Assembly: GCF_014358015.1 (NCBI RefSeq)
Contig: NZ_JACONV010000031.1
Coordinates: 1-44,100, forward strand
From: Pseudomonas triticifolii
GTDB taxonomy: Bacteria; Pseudomonadota; Gammaproteobacteria; Pseudomonadales; Pseudomonadaceae
Length of the DNA: 44,100 bases
Reading direction: 5' to 3'
Shown one piece after another: positions 15,948 through 25,696 of the stretch. The notes under the pieces are model-generated. The model made no database searches. It was not told the origin of the DNA and was given only the letters and a program-made list of their open reading frames with translations. The position numbers and the translations under genes were made by a program. Each line of letters begins with the position of its first letter. The stretch's first letter is position 1.

Positions 15948-16514
15948 GTGAATCCCATTTCCCTCATTTTCCTCGCCCTTGCGATGTCCACGGACGCTTT
16001 TGCAGCAGCCTTGGGCAAAGGTGCCAGCCTTCACAAACCCCGCTTTATCGAAGCCGTGCGAACAGGACTGATCTTCGGTGTCATCGAAGCCATCACGCCC
16101 ATCATTGGCTGGAGTATCGGGCAGGTAGCGACCCGATTCGTGGAAAGCTGGGATCACTGGATTGCCTTTGTCCTGCTGCTCGTGCTGGGTCTGCACATGA
16201 TCTATAACGGGCTTAAACATGACGATGAGGAAGAGGAGAAACCAGGCCAGCACTCGTTCCTGATCCTGGCGATCACCGCGTTCGCCACCAGCATCGATGC
16301 CTTGGCAGTGGGCGTGGGTCTGGCCTTCGTGGACGTTAATATTCTGGTCGCGGCTGCGGCGATAGGCCTGGCCACAACCGTGATGGTGACCATTGGCGTG
16401 CTGCTGGGTCGTGCGCTGGGAACCGTCGTAGGCAAGCGCGCCGAAATTGTCGGTGGCGTGGTGTTGATGCTGGTCGGTGCGACCATCCTCTACGAACACC
16501 TGTCCGCCGTGTGA
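15948..16514 (+). CDS. mntP: Manganese efflux pump MntP
   Basis: MntP exports Mn2+ across the inner membrane. The 188-residue protein has six hydrophobic helices in two repeats. Each carries the key acidic motif: MSTDAFAAALGKG (Asp16) and ATSIDALAVGVG (Asp117). An acidic cytoplasmic loop DDEEEE separates the halves. I chose the GTG start at 15948 (VNPISLIF), preceded by GGAT at 8-nt spacing; the ATG at 15939 has no ribosome-binding site. The upstream yybP-ykoY riboswitch supports the function and indicates induction by manganese. Confidence 0.95.
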   Translation: MNPISLIFLALAMSTDAFAAALGKGASLHKPRFIEAVRTGLIFGVIEAITPIIGWSIGQVATRFVESWDHWIAFVLLLVLGLHMIYNGLKHDDEEEEKPGQHSFLILAITAFATSIDALAVGVGLAFVDVNILVAAAAIGLATTVMVTIGVLLGRALGTVVGKRAEIVGGVVLMLVGATILYEHLSAV

Positions 16515-16568
16515 TCGACTGACCGGCGAGAACCGCATCCGGCATCGAAACCATTTTCCGGATCGGCA

Positions 16569-16602
16569 CAAAAAAACCCGCCTCTCTCAAGGCGGGTTTT
16601 TT
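16569..16602. terminator. Bidirectional terminator, mntP/gdhB
   Basis: AAAAAACCCGCC pairs with GGCGGGTTTTTT around a 7-nt loop. It has A and T runs on both sides and lies between convergent mntP and gdhB, so it can end both transcripts. Confidence 0.93.
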
Positions 16603-16623
16603 CGTTAAGCGTCAGTCAAACCT

Positions 16624-19600
16624 TCAAACCGTGACAGCCTGCCCGCTCATGGCCAGGTCCAGCAGCTCGCGGTTGGCGACGGCGTACATGGCGTAGTCGG
16701 TACCGCTTGCAGCACGCAGTTCGACCAGCATGGCGCGCCAGCGCTCGACCATGGAAGCGTGCTGTTCCAGCCACAGCGCCAGGCGCTCTTCCACGTCCGC
16801 AGGACCGTCCGGCATCTGCAGGACCGACACGGTGATCGCCCGTTGTTGCCAGTCGATGTCGTCGCGGAACGCTTCGCGTGCCAGAGCCTGCCAGTTGTTT
16901 TCCACCGGCAGGCTGCTGATCTGCTGCAGGTACCAGGTCACGTCCAGCGCGCTGCCTACGGCGAAATACACCTTGGCCACGTCGGCAGCATTCTGCCCCG
17001 TGACATCGGAGGCTTCGATGATCGGCAATAGCGTGTACAGGTGCGTGGTGCCCGCCACCATGCGTGCCAGCAACTCAGGCACACCGGCTTCGACATAGGC
17101 CTGATAACGCGCCTGCCAGACTTCGCGAGTCGGGCCTTCCAGCAGCTCGTCGAGCTTGAGACCCAGTGCGGCGATGTGCGGACCGAAGTGCGCCACGTCA
17201 CGACCGGCGTCCAGTTCGTTGCGACGGCTGCGCAGGAACCAGCGTGTGGCACGACGCCCAAGACGCATCAGCTCATCCATCAACGACAACTGGATTTCTG
17301 CCGACACCTTGTAGTCCAGCGCCTCGATCTGACGGAACCAGTGTGGGAGGTGGAAGATGTCACGCACGATCACGTAGGCACCGGCCACGTTGGCAGCACT
17401 CATGCCGGTCGACTCTTTGAGTCGCTGCACGAAGGTGATGCCCATGTGGTTGACCAGATCGTTGGCGATCTGGGTGCTGACGATTTCGCGCTTCAGGCGG
17501 TGACTGCGCATGGCAACGGAGAACTTGGCGCCCAGCGATTGCGGGAACGCCGTTTCCATGTCGCGGGCCAGATAGTCGTCGTCTGGAACACGGGATTCCA
17601 GCAACGCTTCCTTGAGGTCGATCTTGCTGTAGGAAATCAAGACCGACAGCTCGGCACGGCTCAGACCATGACCGGCCGAGACGCGCTCGACGATCTGGTC
17701 TTCGGCTGGCAGAAACTCGATGGCACGGTCCAGCTTGCCACGGGCTTCCAGGTCGTTCATCAGACGCTTGTATTCAGCGATGCGGTCATAGGCACGGCGA
17801 GCGGCCAGGGACAACGCCTGCGTCTGCTTGTAGTTGTTGCCCAGCACCAGATGGCCAACTTCGTCGGTCATGCTTTCGAGCAACTGGTTGCGCTGCTTCT
17901 CGGTCATGTCGCCGGCCTGCACCACTTCGTTGAGCAGGATCTTGATGTTCACTTCGTGGTCGGAGCAGTCCACACCACCGGCGTTGTCGATGAAGTCGGT
18001 GTTGGTCGCGCCACCATTGAGGCCGAACTCGACACGGCCCAGCTGGGTCATGCCCAGGTTGCCGCCCTCGCCCACCACTTTGCAGCGCAGTTCGTTGCCA
18101 TCGACACGCAGCGCGTCGTTGGCCTTGTCGCCCACGTCCGCATGGGACTCTTCGCTGGACTTCACGTACGTACCGATGCCGCCGTTCCACAACAGGTCCA
18201 CTGGCGCCTTGAGCAGCGCGTGCAGCAGTTCGGTCGGGGTCAGTTTGTCGGCCTTGATGTCGAAGCGCGCCTTCATCTGTTCGGTGATGGCGATGCTCTT
18301 GGCGCTGCGCGGGAAGATTCCGCCGCCAGCGGACATGATGCTGGTGTCGTAATCGGTCCAGGCCGAGCGCGGCAGGTCGAACAGACGCTGACGCTCGACG
18401 AAGCTGGTGGCCGGGTCCGGATTCGGATCGATGAAGATGTGCAGGTGGTTGAAGGCTGCGACCAGTTGCAGCTTGTCGGACATCAACAGGCCGTTACCGA
18501 ACACATCGCCGGCCATGTCGCCGATGCCGATCACGCTGATGCTGTCCTGCTGAACGTTGATATCACGCTCACGGAAGTGACGCTGCACGCCAACCCACGC
18601 GCCCTTGGCGGTGATGCCCATCTTCTTGTGGTCGTAGCCGGCCGAACCGCCGGACGCAAATGCGTCGCCCAGCCAGAAGCCGTAATCGATGGCGATGCCG
18701 TTGGCGATGTCGGAGAAGGTCGCGGTGCCTTTGTCGGCGGCGACGACCAGGTATGGGTCGTCGTCATCGTGGCGAACCACGTTGACCGGCGGCACCAGCA
18801 CGCCTTCCTTGAGGTTGTCGGTGATGTCCAGCAGGCCCGAGATGAAGATGCGATAGCAGGCGATGGCCTCGGCCTGTATTTCGTCACGGTTGCCGTTGGT
18901 CGGCAGGCGGCGCGGCACGAAGCCACCTTTGGCGCCGACCGGCACGATGACCGAGTTCTTCACCTGCTGGGCTTTGACCAGACCCAGCACTTCGGTACGG
19001 AAGTCTTCTTCACGGTCCGACCAGCGCAGACCGCCACGGGCCACATTGCCGAAGCGCAGGTGCACGCCTTCAACGCGCGGCGAGTAGACAAAAATCTCGA
19101 ACTTGGGCACCGGTTTCGGCAGTTCGGGAATCAGACGCGGGTTGAACTTGAAGCTGAAATAGCTCTTGCTCTGACCATTGGCGTCGGTCTGGTAGAAGTT
19201 GGTCCGCAAGGTCGCCTTGATCAGGTCCAGGTAGCGACGCAGGATGCGGTCTTCGTTGAGCACCTGGACATCGTCCAGCGCGGTCAGGATGGCCTGTTCC
19301 AGACGAAGTTGCTTGTCGTCCAGGTCATCCGAGCCGAGTTTGCGCGCCAGATAGAAGCGGGTCTTGAACAGACGCGTCAGCTCGCGGGCGATGTCGGTGT
19401 GGTTGTTCAGCGTGGTGGCGATGTAACCCAGGTCGAAGCCCAGACGAATCTGCTTCAGGTAACGGGCATAGGCCCTGAGCAACGCCACATCGCGCCACGG
19501 CAGACCAGCCGTCAGCACCAGACGGTTGAAGGCATCGTTCTCGGCATCACCGCGCACAATGTGTACGAACGCATCCTGCAACGTGTCGTTGAGCTGCTGA

Positions 19601-21480
19601 ATGTCAAGGTTCAAGCCTTCGCCGTAGGTAAAGGCGAAGTCGTGAATCCAGAACTCGCGACCGTTGGCGTGGTGCAGGCGATACGGGAACTCGCCCAGCA
19701 CACGCAGGCCGAGGTTTTCCAGAATCGGCAGCACATCGGACAGCGCCAGCGGGGTGTCGGCGTGGTACAGCTTGCAATGCAGTTGCTGACGACCTCCGGC
19801 AAGAGGCTGGTAGAAGCTCATCACCAATGGATTGGTTTCGCTCAGGCTCAGCACGTGCTGCATGTCGACCACAGCCGAATGCGCCGCGAAACGCTCGCGA
19901 TAGCCTGCCGGGAAGCCTTTCGGGAAGTCGGCCAGCACGTTGGTGCCCTGGGCTTCGCCGAAGCTTTCGACGACCAGGCTGGCGTAATCGTCCTTCCAGG
20001 AACGGCAGGCCTGAATGACCTCGTTTTCAAGTTGGGCGACGTCGATTTCCAGATTGATCTTCGGGTCCACGCGCAAAATCAGCTGAACGCGGGCCAGTAC
20101 CGATTCAGAGAAGAACGTCCAGAACTCGCAATCGCTGGCTTTGAGACGCTCCATCAGCACTTGCTGGATCTTTTGCCGAACCTCCGTGGAATACACGTCA
20201 CGTGGCACGTAGGCCAGGCAGTAGCAGAAACGGCCGTACGGGTCCTTGCGCAGGAACACGCGAATCTTGTTGCGCTCCTGAATCTGCACGATGGACATGA
20301 CGGTGGTGAACAGCTCGTCCACCGGGGTCTGGAACAGGTCGTCGCGTGGCAGCACTTCGACTACCTGCGCCAGCTCCTTGCCCAGGTGCGCCTTGGCATC
20401 GAAGCCGGAACGACGCTCGACTTCGGCGACCTTGCGGCGGATGTACGGGATCTGCCGCACGCTCTCGCCGTACACCGACGAGGTGTAAAGGCCCATGAAG
20501 CGGCATTCCTTGATGACCTTGCCGGACGCGTCGATCTGACGGATCGAAACGAAATCCGGATACGCCGGGCGGTGCACGCGGCTCGGCACCGCAGCCTTGG
20601 CGAACGACAGCAACATCGGCTCCTGCAGGTATTTCACTGCGTAGTCTTCGATGTGCAGCTCTTCACGGCTCAGGCCTGGACGCAGCAGCTTGGTCAGGCC
20701 CAGGAACGACGACTCGTCGTACACCAGTTGACCGCCGTCGGCGTCGCTGCGCACTTCAAACTCTTCGTAGCCCAGGAAGGTGAAGTGGTTGTCCACCAGC
20801 CATTCCAGAAAGACCTTGATCTCGGCCTTTTCTTCGGCGTCGGTGTTGGATTCATTGGCGTCAATGCTGCTCAGCAAATCACGCAGGCGCGCTTTCATCG
20901 GCTCGAAATCTTCAACCGCAGCGCGGACCTCGCCCAGCACCTGCTCCAGCTCACGAGCCAGTACGTTCAACTCGCCGGCGTTGGCACAGCGGTCGATCTC
21001 CAGGTACATCAGCGATTCCTGCAACACGTCGTCGCCGGTCGTGCCCTTGGGCAACAACTCCAGCAGCTCGCCGGCAGCCCCACGTCGAACGCTCAGCACG
21101 GTGGTTTGCAGGGTGTGGATGCTGTAACCGCGACGGTTCAGCTCGGTGCGCACGGAGTCGACCAAAAATGGCAGGTCATGATGCAGCACTTCGACGGCAG
21201 TGTGAGTCGACTGCCATCCATGACGCTCGTAGTCGGGGTTGTAGACCCGCACCTGTGGCCGGGCGTGTTCGAAACGCTCCAGCAGGCGCCAGGCGGACAG
21301 CGTGCAGCCCGCAAGGTCGGACAGTCGACGCTGAGTGAGTTCATCCAGTGAAATGATGCCGAAGAACTGTTCAGCGAACAGCGCCACTTGTGGCAGTGCC
21401 TGCTCGCTGATGTGCTGAGCCAGTGCCGATTGCAGTTGATGCTGGAAGTCGGACTTGCTGGCTGCGGTGAAGAACGCCAT
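16624..21480 (-). CDS. gdhB: NAD-specific glutamate dehydrogenase, 180-kDa type
   Basis: The 1618-residue enzyme oxidatively deaminates glutamate to 2-oxoglutarate and ammonia with NAD+. It belongs to the large class found in Pseudomonas and Streptomyces. The N-terminal half (about 1-700) contains ACT-like regulatory segments, for example LPFLVDSVRTELNRRGYSIH. The catalytic domain begins around residue 760. The catalytic lysine is probably Lys851 in PVGAKGGFVPRR, and the NAD-binding fold contains GIGDMAGDVFGNG. The C-terminal helical extension is complete. The function is catabolic use of glutamate and of arginine-derived glutamate. In P. aeruginosa the homologue is induced by arginine through ArgR. 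It appears monocistronic. Confidence 0.97.
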   Translation of the reverse strand: MAFFTAASKSDFQHQLQSALAQHISEQALPQVALFAEQFFGIISLDELTQRRLSDLAGCTLSAWRLLERFEHARPQVRVYNPDYERHGWQSTHTAVEVLHHDLPFLVDSVRTELNRRGYSIHTLQTTVLSVRRGAAGELLELLPKGTTGDDVLQESLMYLEIDRCANAGELNVLARELEQVLGEVRAAVEDFEPMKARLRDLLSSIDANESNTDAEEKAEIKVFLEWLVDNHFTFLGYEEFEVRSDADGGQLVYDESSFLGLTKLLRPGLSREELHIEDYAVKYLQEPMLLSFAKAAVPSRVHRPAYPDFVSIRQIDASGKVIKECRFMGLYTSSVYGESVRQIPYIRRKVAEVERRSGFDAKAHLGKELAQVVEVLPRDDLFQTPVDELFTTVMSIVQIQERNKIRVFLRKDPYGRFCYCLAYVPRDVYSTEVRQKIQQVLMERLKASDCEFWTFFSESVLARVQLILRVDPKINLEIDVAQLENEVIQACRSWKDDYASLVVESFGEAQGTNVLADFPKGFPAGYRERFAAHSAVVDMQHVLSLSETNPLVMSFYQPLAGGRQQLHCKLYHADTPLALSDVLPILENLGLRVLGEFPYRLHHANGREFWIHDFAFTYGEGLNLDIQQLNDTLQDAFVHIVRGDAENDAFNRLVLTAGLPWRDVALLRAYARYLKQIRLGFDLGYIATTLNNHTDIARELTRLFKTRFYLARKLGSDDLDDKQLRLEQAILTALDDVQVLNEDRILRRYLDLIKATLRTNFYQTDANGQSKSYFSFKFNPRLIPELPKPVPKFEIFVYSPRVEGVHLRFGNVARGGLRWSDREEDFRTEVLGLVKAQQVKNSVIVPVGAKGGFVPRRLPTNGNRDEIQAEAIACYRIFISGLLDITDNLKEGVLVPPVNVVRHDDDDPYLVVAADKGTATFSDIANGIAIDYGFWLGDAFASGGSAGYDHKKMGITAKGAWVGVQRHFRERDINVQQDSISVIGIGDMAGDVFGNGLLMSDKLQLVAAFNHLHIFIDPNPDPATSFVERQRLFDLPRSAWTDYDTSIMSAGGGIFPRSAKSIAITEQMKARFDIKADKLTPTELLHALLKAPVDLLWNGGIGTYVKSSEESHADVGDKANDALRVDGNELRCKVVGEGGNLGMTQLGRVEFGLNGGATNTDFIDNAGGVDCSDHEVNIKILLNEVVQAGDMTEKQRNQLLESMTDEVGHLVLGNNYKQTQALSLAARRAYDRIAEYKRLMNDLEARGKLDRAIEFLPAEDQIVERVSAGHGLSRAELSVLISYSKIDLKEALLESRVPDDDYLARDMETAFPQSLGAKFSVAMRSHRLKREIVSTQIANDLVNHMGITFVQRLKESTGMSAANVAGAYVIVRDIFHLPHWFRQIEALDYKVSAEIQLSLMDELMRLGRRATRWFLRSRRNELDAGRDVAHFGPHIAALGLKLDELLEGPTREVWQARYQAYVEAGVPELLARMVAGTTHLYTLLPIIEASDVTGQNAADVAKVYFAVGSALDVTWYLQQISSLPVENNWQALAREAFRDDIDWQQRAITVSVLQMPDGPADVEERLALWLEQHASMVERWRAMLVELRAASGTDYAMYAVANRELLDLAMSGQAVTV

Positions 21481-21851
21481 CTGTGGTACTCCGCTTTGGC
21501 TTTTATTGGGGAGGCTTGAAGAAGGTGTTGTGATCCGGGTGTAAAGGCATCCGCTTGCGTGGACACCCCCTGATCGAGTGTAAAGCTAAAGTACTAACGC
21601 CTGCCGTGTCAGGGTAGTCACATTTGAATGACGGCGCGCCTGTCATGTGAAACAGGCGTGACGCATTCACGCGCACGTCTTTGGTGCAGCTTAACGACAG
21701 CGGACCGGACACTACTTACGAGGCTGCGACATATTCGGTCATCGTCTAGCAGGCAAACACGCACGATGGTGCCAATATAAGCCGACAAAATGTGTTCCAG
21801 ACTGGCAAAATCCGCACTGCCTGCCCAACGCTGAAAAAATGGAAACCGACC
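21481..21851. other. gdhB / hypothetical gene intergenic region (371 nt)
   Basis: This is a divergent control region. It carries an imperfect direct repeat close to gdhB (21531-21546 and 21571-21585) and a perfect hairpin CGCCTGT-8 nt-ACAGGCG (21637-21658). It also has TATAAG (21776-21781), a possible -10 for the plus-strand gene. No coding sequence is supported. Confidence 0.5.
21531..21585. repeat. Imperfect direct repeat upstream of gdhB
   Basis: TGATCCGGGTGTAAAG (21531-21546) and TGATCGAGTGTAAAG (21571-21585) share 5 identical bases at one end and GTGTAAAG at the other. Their starts are 40 nt apart, about four helical turns. They lie 51-105 nt upstream of the gdhB start codon, where an activator could bind twice on the same DNA face. 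ArgR is a candidate by analogy only. Confidence 0.45.
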
Positions 21852-22211
21852 ATGCACATCAAGACTACCAGCCTCATCGTCAACCCCTGCGATGACGAAT
21901 ACGACAATATGGCCCTGCTCTGCTGTCACGGCGAGAACGGCGATCTGTTTTCGCTGACCCGTTTTCCTGATGAAAACGAGGTGGAAATCACGGTCCGCGA
22001 CGACAAGGCCCACACTGTTTCGAAGCTGAACGTGACGTTCAGCGCGGAGCGTCTGCTGGTCGAGATCGACCCGGCCGATGGCAAACAACTCGACGGCCAT
22101 GATCGTTACGAAATTCTGCACAGCACCGCGGCAGGCGAGCTGCGTGAGGTCGAAGAAACCCTGCAGATCCTCCTGAAAGACGTGGGCAACTACGTCAGCG
22201 AACTCGCCTGA
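21852..22211 (+). CDS. Conserved hypothetical protein, 119 aa
   Basis: An acidic soluble protein of 119 residues. It starts with the ATG at 21852 after GGAAAC and has no signal peptide or membrane segment. The sequence alternates beta-like stretches (SLTRFPDENEVEITVRD, VSKLNVTFSAERLLVEID) and ends in a helix (REVEETLQILLKDVGNYV). That looks like a small beta-sheet fold closed by a helix. I recall similar unannotated proteins in Pseudomonas, but no domain is recognised and no function is proposed. Codon use resembles that of its neighbours. It is followed 51 nt later by an amidohydrolase gene on the same strand. Confidence 0.8.
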   Translation: MHIKTTSLIVNPCDDEYDNMALLCCHGENGDLFSLTRFPDENEVEITVRDDKAHTVSKLNVTFSAERLLVEIDPADGKQLDGHDRYEILHSTAAGELREVEETLQILLKDVGNYVSELA

Positions 22212-22220
22212 GCAACCCTT

Positions 22221-22240
22221 TAGAGTCATCTAGAGTCATC
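22221..22240. repeat. Tandem 10-bp repeat
   Basis: TAGAGTCATC occurs twice in direct succession between two plus-strand genes, 22 nt upstream of the amidohydrolase start. It may be a chance duplication. Confidence 0.8.
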
Positions 22241-22262
22241 GTTCAGCCACACGGAGCCTGCC

Positions 22263-23012
22263 ATGCCTGCGATCTTCGACGCCCATTGCCACATCATCGA
22301 CCCGCATTTTCCGCTTCAAGCCAATAACGGCTTCCTGCCCGAGCCGTTCGGCGTTGCAGACTATCTGGCAGCGGTCGAGCCGCTTGGCGTCATCGGTGGG
22401 GCTGTCGTTTCCGGATCGTTTCAAGGCTTCGACCAGGGTTATCTGCTTGCTGCGCTGAACCGTCTGGGTCCGGGTTTCGTGGGGGTCACTCAACTGCCCG
22501 CCAGCGTCACTGACGCGCAACTGCAAACGCTCAACGAGTCTGGCGTGCGCGCCCTGCGCTTCAACCTCAAGCGTGGCGGTTCGGAACAGCTCGACCAATT
22601 GGAAGCCCTTGCCCTGCGGGTTCACCGTGAGGTGGGCTGGCACTCGGAACTGTACATCGACTCCCGCGAGCTGGCCGACATCGAATCCCGTCTGCTGAGG
22701 CTACCTGCCGTCAGCATCGATCATCTGGGATTGAGCGCTGACGGTTTACCGGTGTTGCTGCGCCTGGCCGAGCAGGGTGTAAGGATCAAGGCCTGCGGCT
22801 TCGGGCGAGTCGATTTTCCGGTGTCGTCAACGTTGAAAGACATTCATTCGGCCAACCCCGACGCCCTGATGTTCGGCACCGACCTGCCCTCCACCCGCGC
22901 GCCGCGACCATTCGAACCGGGTGATATCGCTCTGGTAATTGAGGCGCTGGGTGACAGCGGCGCGCAAAAGGTGCTGTGGGGCAATGCAGCGGCGTTTTAC
23001 CGGCTGCCATGA
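22263..23012 (+). CDS. Amidohydrolase-family TIM-barrel hydrolase
   Basis: The 249-residue cytoplasmic protein belongs to the amidohydrolase 2 / 2-pyrone-4,6-dicarboxylate lactonase-like group. The N-terminal metal or substrate motif DAHCHIID is at residues 6-13. The barrel strands VSIDHLGLS and LMFGTDLPST, and the terminal WGNAAAFYRL, are characteristic. Enzymes of this group hydrolyse lactones or C-C bonds or decarboxylate aromatic acids. The actual substrate is unknown. The ribosome-binding site is CACGGAG, 7 nt before the ATG. It may be co-transcribed with the preceding hypothetical gene (51-nt gap). Confidence 0.85.
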   Translation: MPAIFDAHCHIIDPHFPLQANNGFLPEPFGVADYLAAVEPLGVIGGAVVSGSFQGFDQGYLLAALNRLGPGFVGVTQLPASVTDAQLQTLNESGVRALRFNLKRGGSEQLDQLEALALRVHREVGWHSELYIDSRELADIESRLLRLPAVSIDHLGLSADGLPVLLRLAEQGVRIKACGFGRVDFPVSSTLKDIHSANPDALMFGTDLPSTRAPRPFEPGDIALVIEALGDSGAQKVLWGNAAAFYRLP

Positions 23013-23090
23013 GCAAGCTGGCGGGTTGTGAAAATGAGCCTGCCTTGGGCCGCAATCGGAAGAAGGCGCGCCGTCAGACACAATGCACGT
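23010..23090. repeat. Degenerate REP-like sequence
   Basis: The gap 23013-23296 starts with GAGCAAGCTGGCGGG. It continues with a segment (CCTTGGGCCGCAATCGGAAG) resembling the inner flank of the REP pair at 12505-12530. The rest of the gap holds a weak ACTCCA/TGGAGT stem near 23185 and no gene. Confidence 0.4.
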
Positions 23091-23296
23091 TACCCAAGAA
23101 CAGGCCACTCACCTCTAATTCCTACAAAGAACAGACAGACTCTGCGGGACAATTCCCAAATAAACGTCTGAACTGTCTCTAAACTCCATAAAAAACCCTG
23201 GAGTCGTTAGTCGATACCCGCCCGAATGAATTAAAGTATCGCCCCCAGCCTGCTGTCGCTCGACGCGGCTGATTACCCTGCCAGGAACAGTCACCG

Positions 23297-24256
<960 letters not shown>

Positions 24257-24260
24257 GCCC

Positions 24261-25205
24261 ATGCAACCCTTCCTGATCCCACAGCCGGGCATTCGCGTCA
24301 CGCTCAGCGAGCTGATCGAGATGCGCCATCGCGTGCGGGAAGTGCAGCTGTTTTCCACGCCGAGCCAGCGCAGCCCGCTGATCGGCCTGCACCACTCCAA
24401 GCTGCGTGGCCGTGGCGTGGATTTCGATCAGGTCCGGGTGTATCAGGCAGGCGATGACGTACGCAGCATCGACTGGCGAGTGACCGCCCGTACCCAGGAG
24501 CCGCACACCAAGCTGTTCCATGAAGAGCGCGAACGGCCCATCTTCATTCTGGTGGAACAGAGCCGTCGTTTGTTCTTCGGTTCGGGACACATGTTCAAGT
24601 CAGTGCTGGCGGCTCAGGCTGCGGCACTGATCGGCTGGGCCGCGCTGGAGCACAATGACCGGGTCGGCGGACTGGTGTTCGGCGACAACGAGCACTACGA
24701 AATCAAACCCCGACGCAGCAAGCAAAGCCTGTTGCAGTTGCTCAACCGGCTGGTGCGGGTCAATCAATCGCTGCACACCGAAATCCCGGCCGACCGCGAT
24801 GCGTTCGGCACGGCCCTGCGGCGTGCCCGTGAAGTGCTGCGCCCCGGCAGCCTGGTGATCGTGCTGTGCGATGAGCGAGCCCTGTCCGACGCCGCCGAGC
24901 AGCAATTGACCCTGCTGGCGCGCCACAGCGACCTACTGTTGCTGCCACTGTCCGACCCGCTGGACCGGGCACTGCCTGCGGCCGGCTTGCTGCGTTTTGC
25001 CGAACGCGGCGCGCAACTGGAACTGGACACCCTAGACCCCGAACTGCGCCGGGCCTATCGCGTTCAGGGCGAAGAGCGCTCCGCGCGCTGGGAACTGCTC
25101 GCCCAGAAGTTGCGAGTGCTGCTGATGCCACTGAGCACTCAGTTCGAGCTGGTCGAGCAACTGCGTGAATACCTCAACGCCCAGCGTCCGGTGAAGCGCA
25201 AATGA
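24261..25205 (+). CDS. DUF58 domain protein
   Basis: The 314-residue DUF58 protein carries the family signature VYQAGDDVRSIDWRVTARTQEPHTKLFHEERE (about residues 67-98). The C-terminal part has a VWA-like Rossmann layout (PIFILVEQS, LVIVLCDE) but lacks a full MIDAS. There is no clear membrane segment. DUF58 proteins are always found beside MoxR and are presumed partners. It starts 4 nt after the MoxR stop and overlaps the next gene by 4 nt (ATGA). Confidence 0.93.
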   Translation: MQPFLIPQPGIRVTLSELIEMRHRVREVQLFSTPSQRSPLIGLHHSKLRGRGVDFDQVRVYQAGDDVRSIDWRVTARTQEPHTKLFHEERERPIFILVEQSRRLFFGSGHMFKSVLAAQAAALIGWAALEHNDRVGGLVFGDNEHYEIKPRRSKQSLLQLLNRLVRVNQSLHTEIPADRDAFGTALRRAREVLRPGSLVIVLCDERALSDAAEQQLTLLARHSDLLLLPLSDPLDRALPAAGLLRFAERGAQLELDTLDPELRRAYRVQGEERSARWELLAQKLRVLLMPLSTQFELVEQLREYLNAQRPVKRK

Positions 25206-25696
25206 ACCCACTGGACCAGCTACAACCCCTGATCGCCCCCGAAGCCGTGAGTTTCTGGCCCCTGGCACCGGGCTGGTGGTTACTGTTGCTACTGATTCCG
25301 GCTTTAGGCTGGGGGGCGTGGCGGCTGCGCAGCCTGCTGCCGGTCAAGGCCAGCAAGACCCGCACCGAGCAGCCACTGGACCCGGTGCGCATCGCGGCGC
25401 TGGCCGAGCTGGCGAGTCTGCCCAAACCCTACGACGGCGCGCCTGCCGGTGCCTGGCTGCAGCAGATCAACGGCCTGCTCAAACGCTTGTGTCGCAACCA
25501 CTATCCACACAGTCAGAGCCACACGCTCAATGGCCGAAAATGGCTGGCGTTTCTCGACAACCGCTGCCCGGCCGCGGGCCTGACGCGCTGGATGATTCTG
25601 GTCGAGGGGGCCTACAAGCCCGAATGCAAGCTCGATGACAAGGCCATCAGTGGCCTGACCCAGGCCGTCGATACCTGGATTCGCAAACATGTTTGA
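25202..25696 (+). CDS. DUF4381 membrane protein
   Basis: The 164-residue protein has one strong transmembrane helix near residues 22-42 (WWLLLLLIPALGWGAW). A cytoplasmic region of basic and helical character follows (LQQINGLLKRLCRNHYP, GRKWLAFLDNRCPA). This matches the DUF4381 proteins found in gamma-proteobacterial MoxR/Bat operons. No enzymatic motif is visible. A structural or scaffolding role in the membrane complex is inferred from context. It overlaps DUF58 by 4 nt and BatA by 8 nt. Confidence 0.88.
   Translation: MNPLDQLQPLIAPEAVSFWPLAPGWWLLLLLIPALGWGAWRLRSLLPVKASKTRTEQPLDPVRIAALAELASLPKPYDGAPAGAWLQQINGLLKRLCRNHYPHSQSHTLNGRKWLAFLDNRCPAAGLTRWMILVEGAYKPECKLDDKAISGLTQAVDTWIRKHV

Noticed and set aside
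17041..21351. Plus-strand open frame of 1436 codons opposite gdhB
   Set aside because: Lack of stops follows from the codon bias of gdhB on the other strand. The translated sequence has no recognisable domain, while gdhB matches over its full length.
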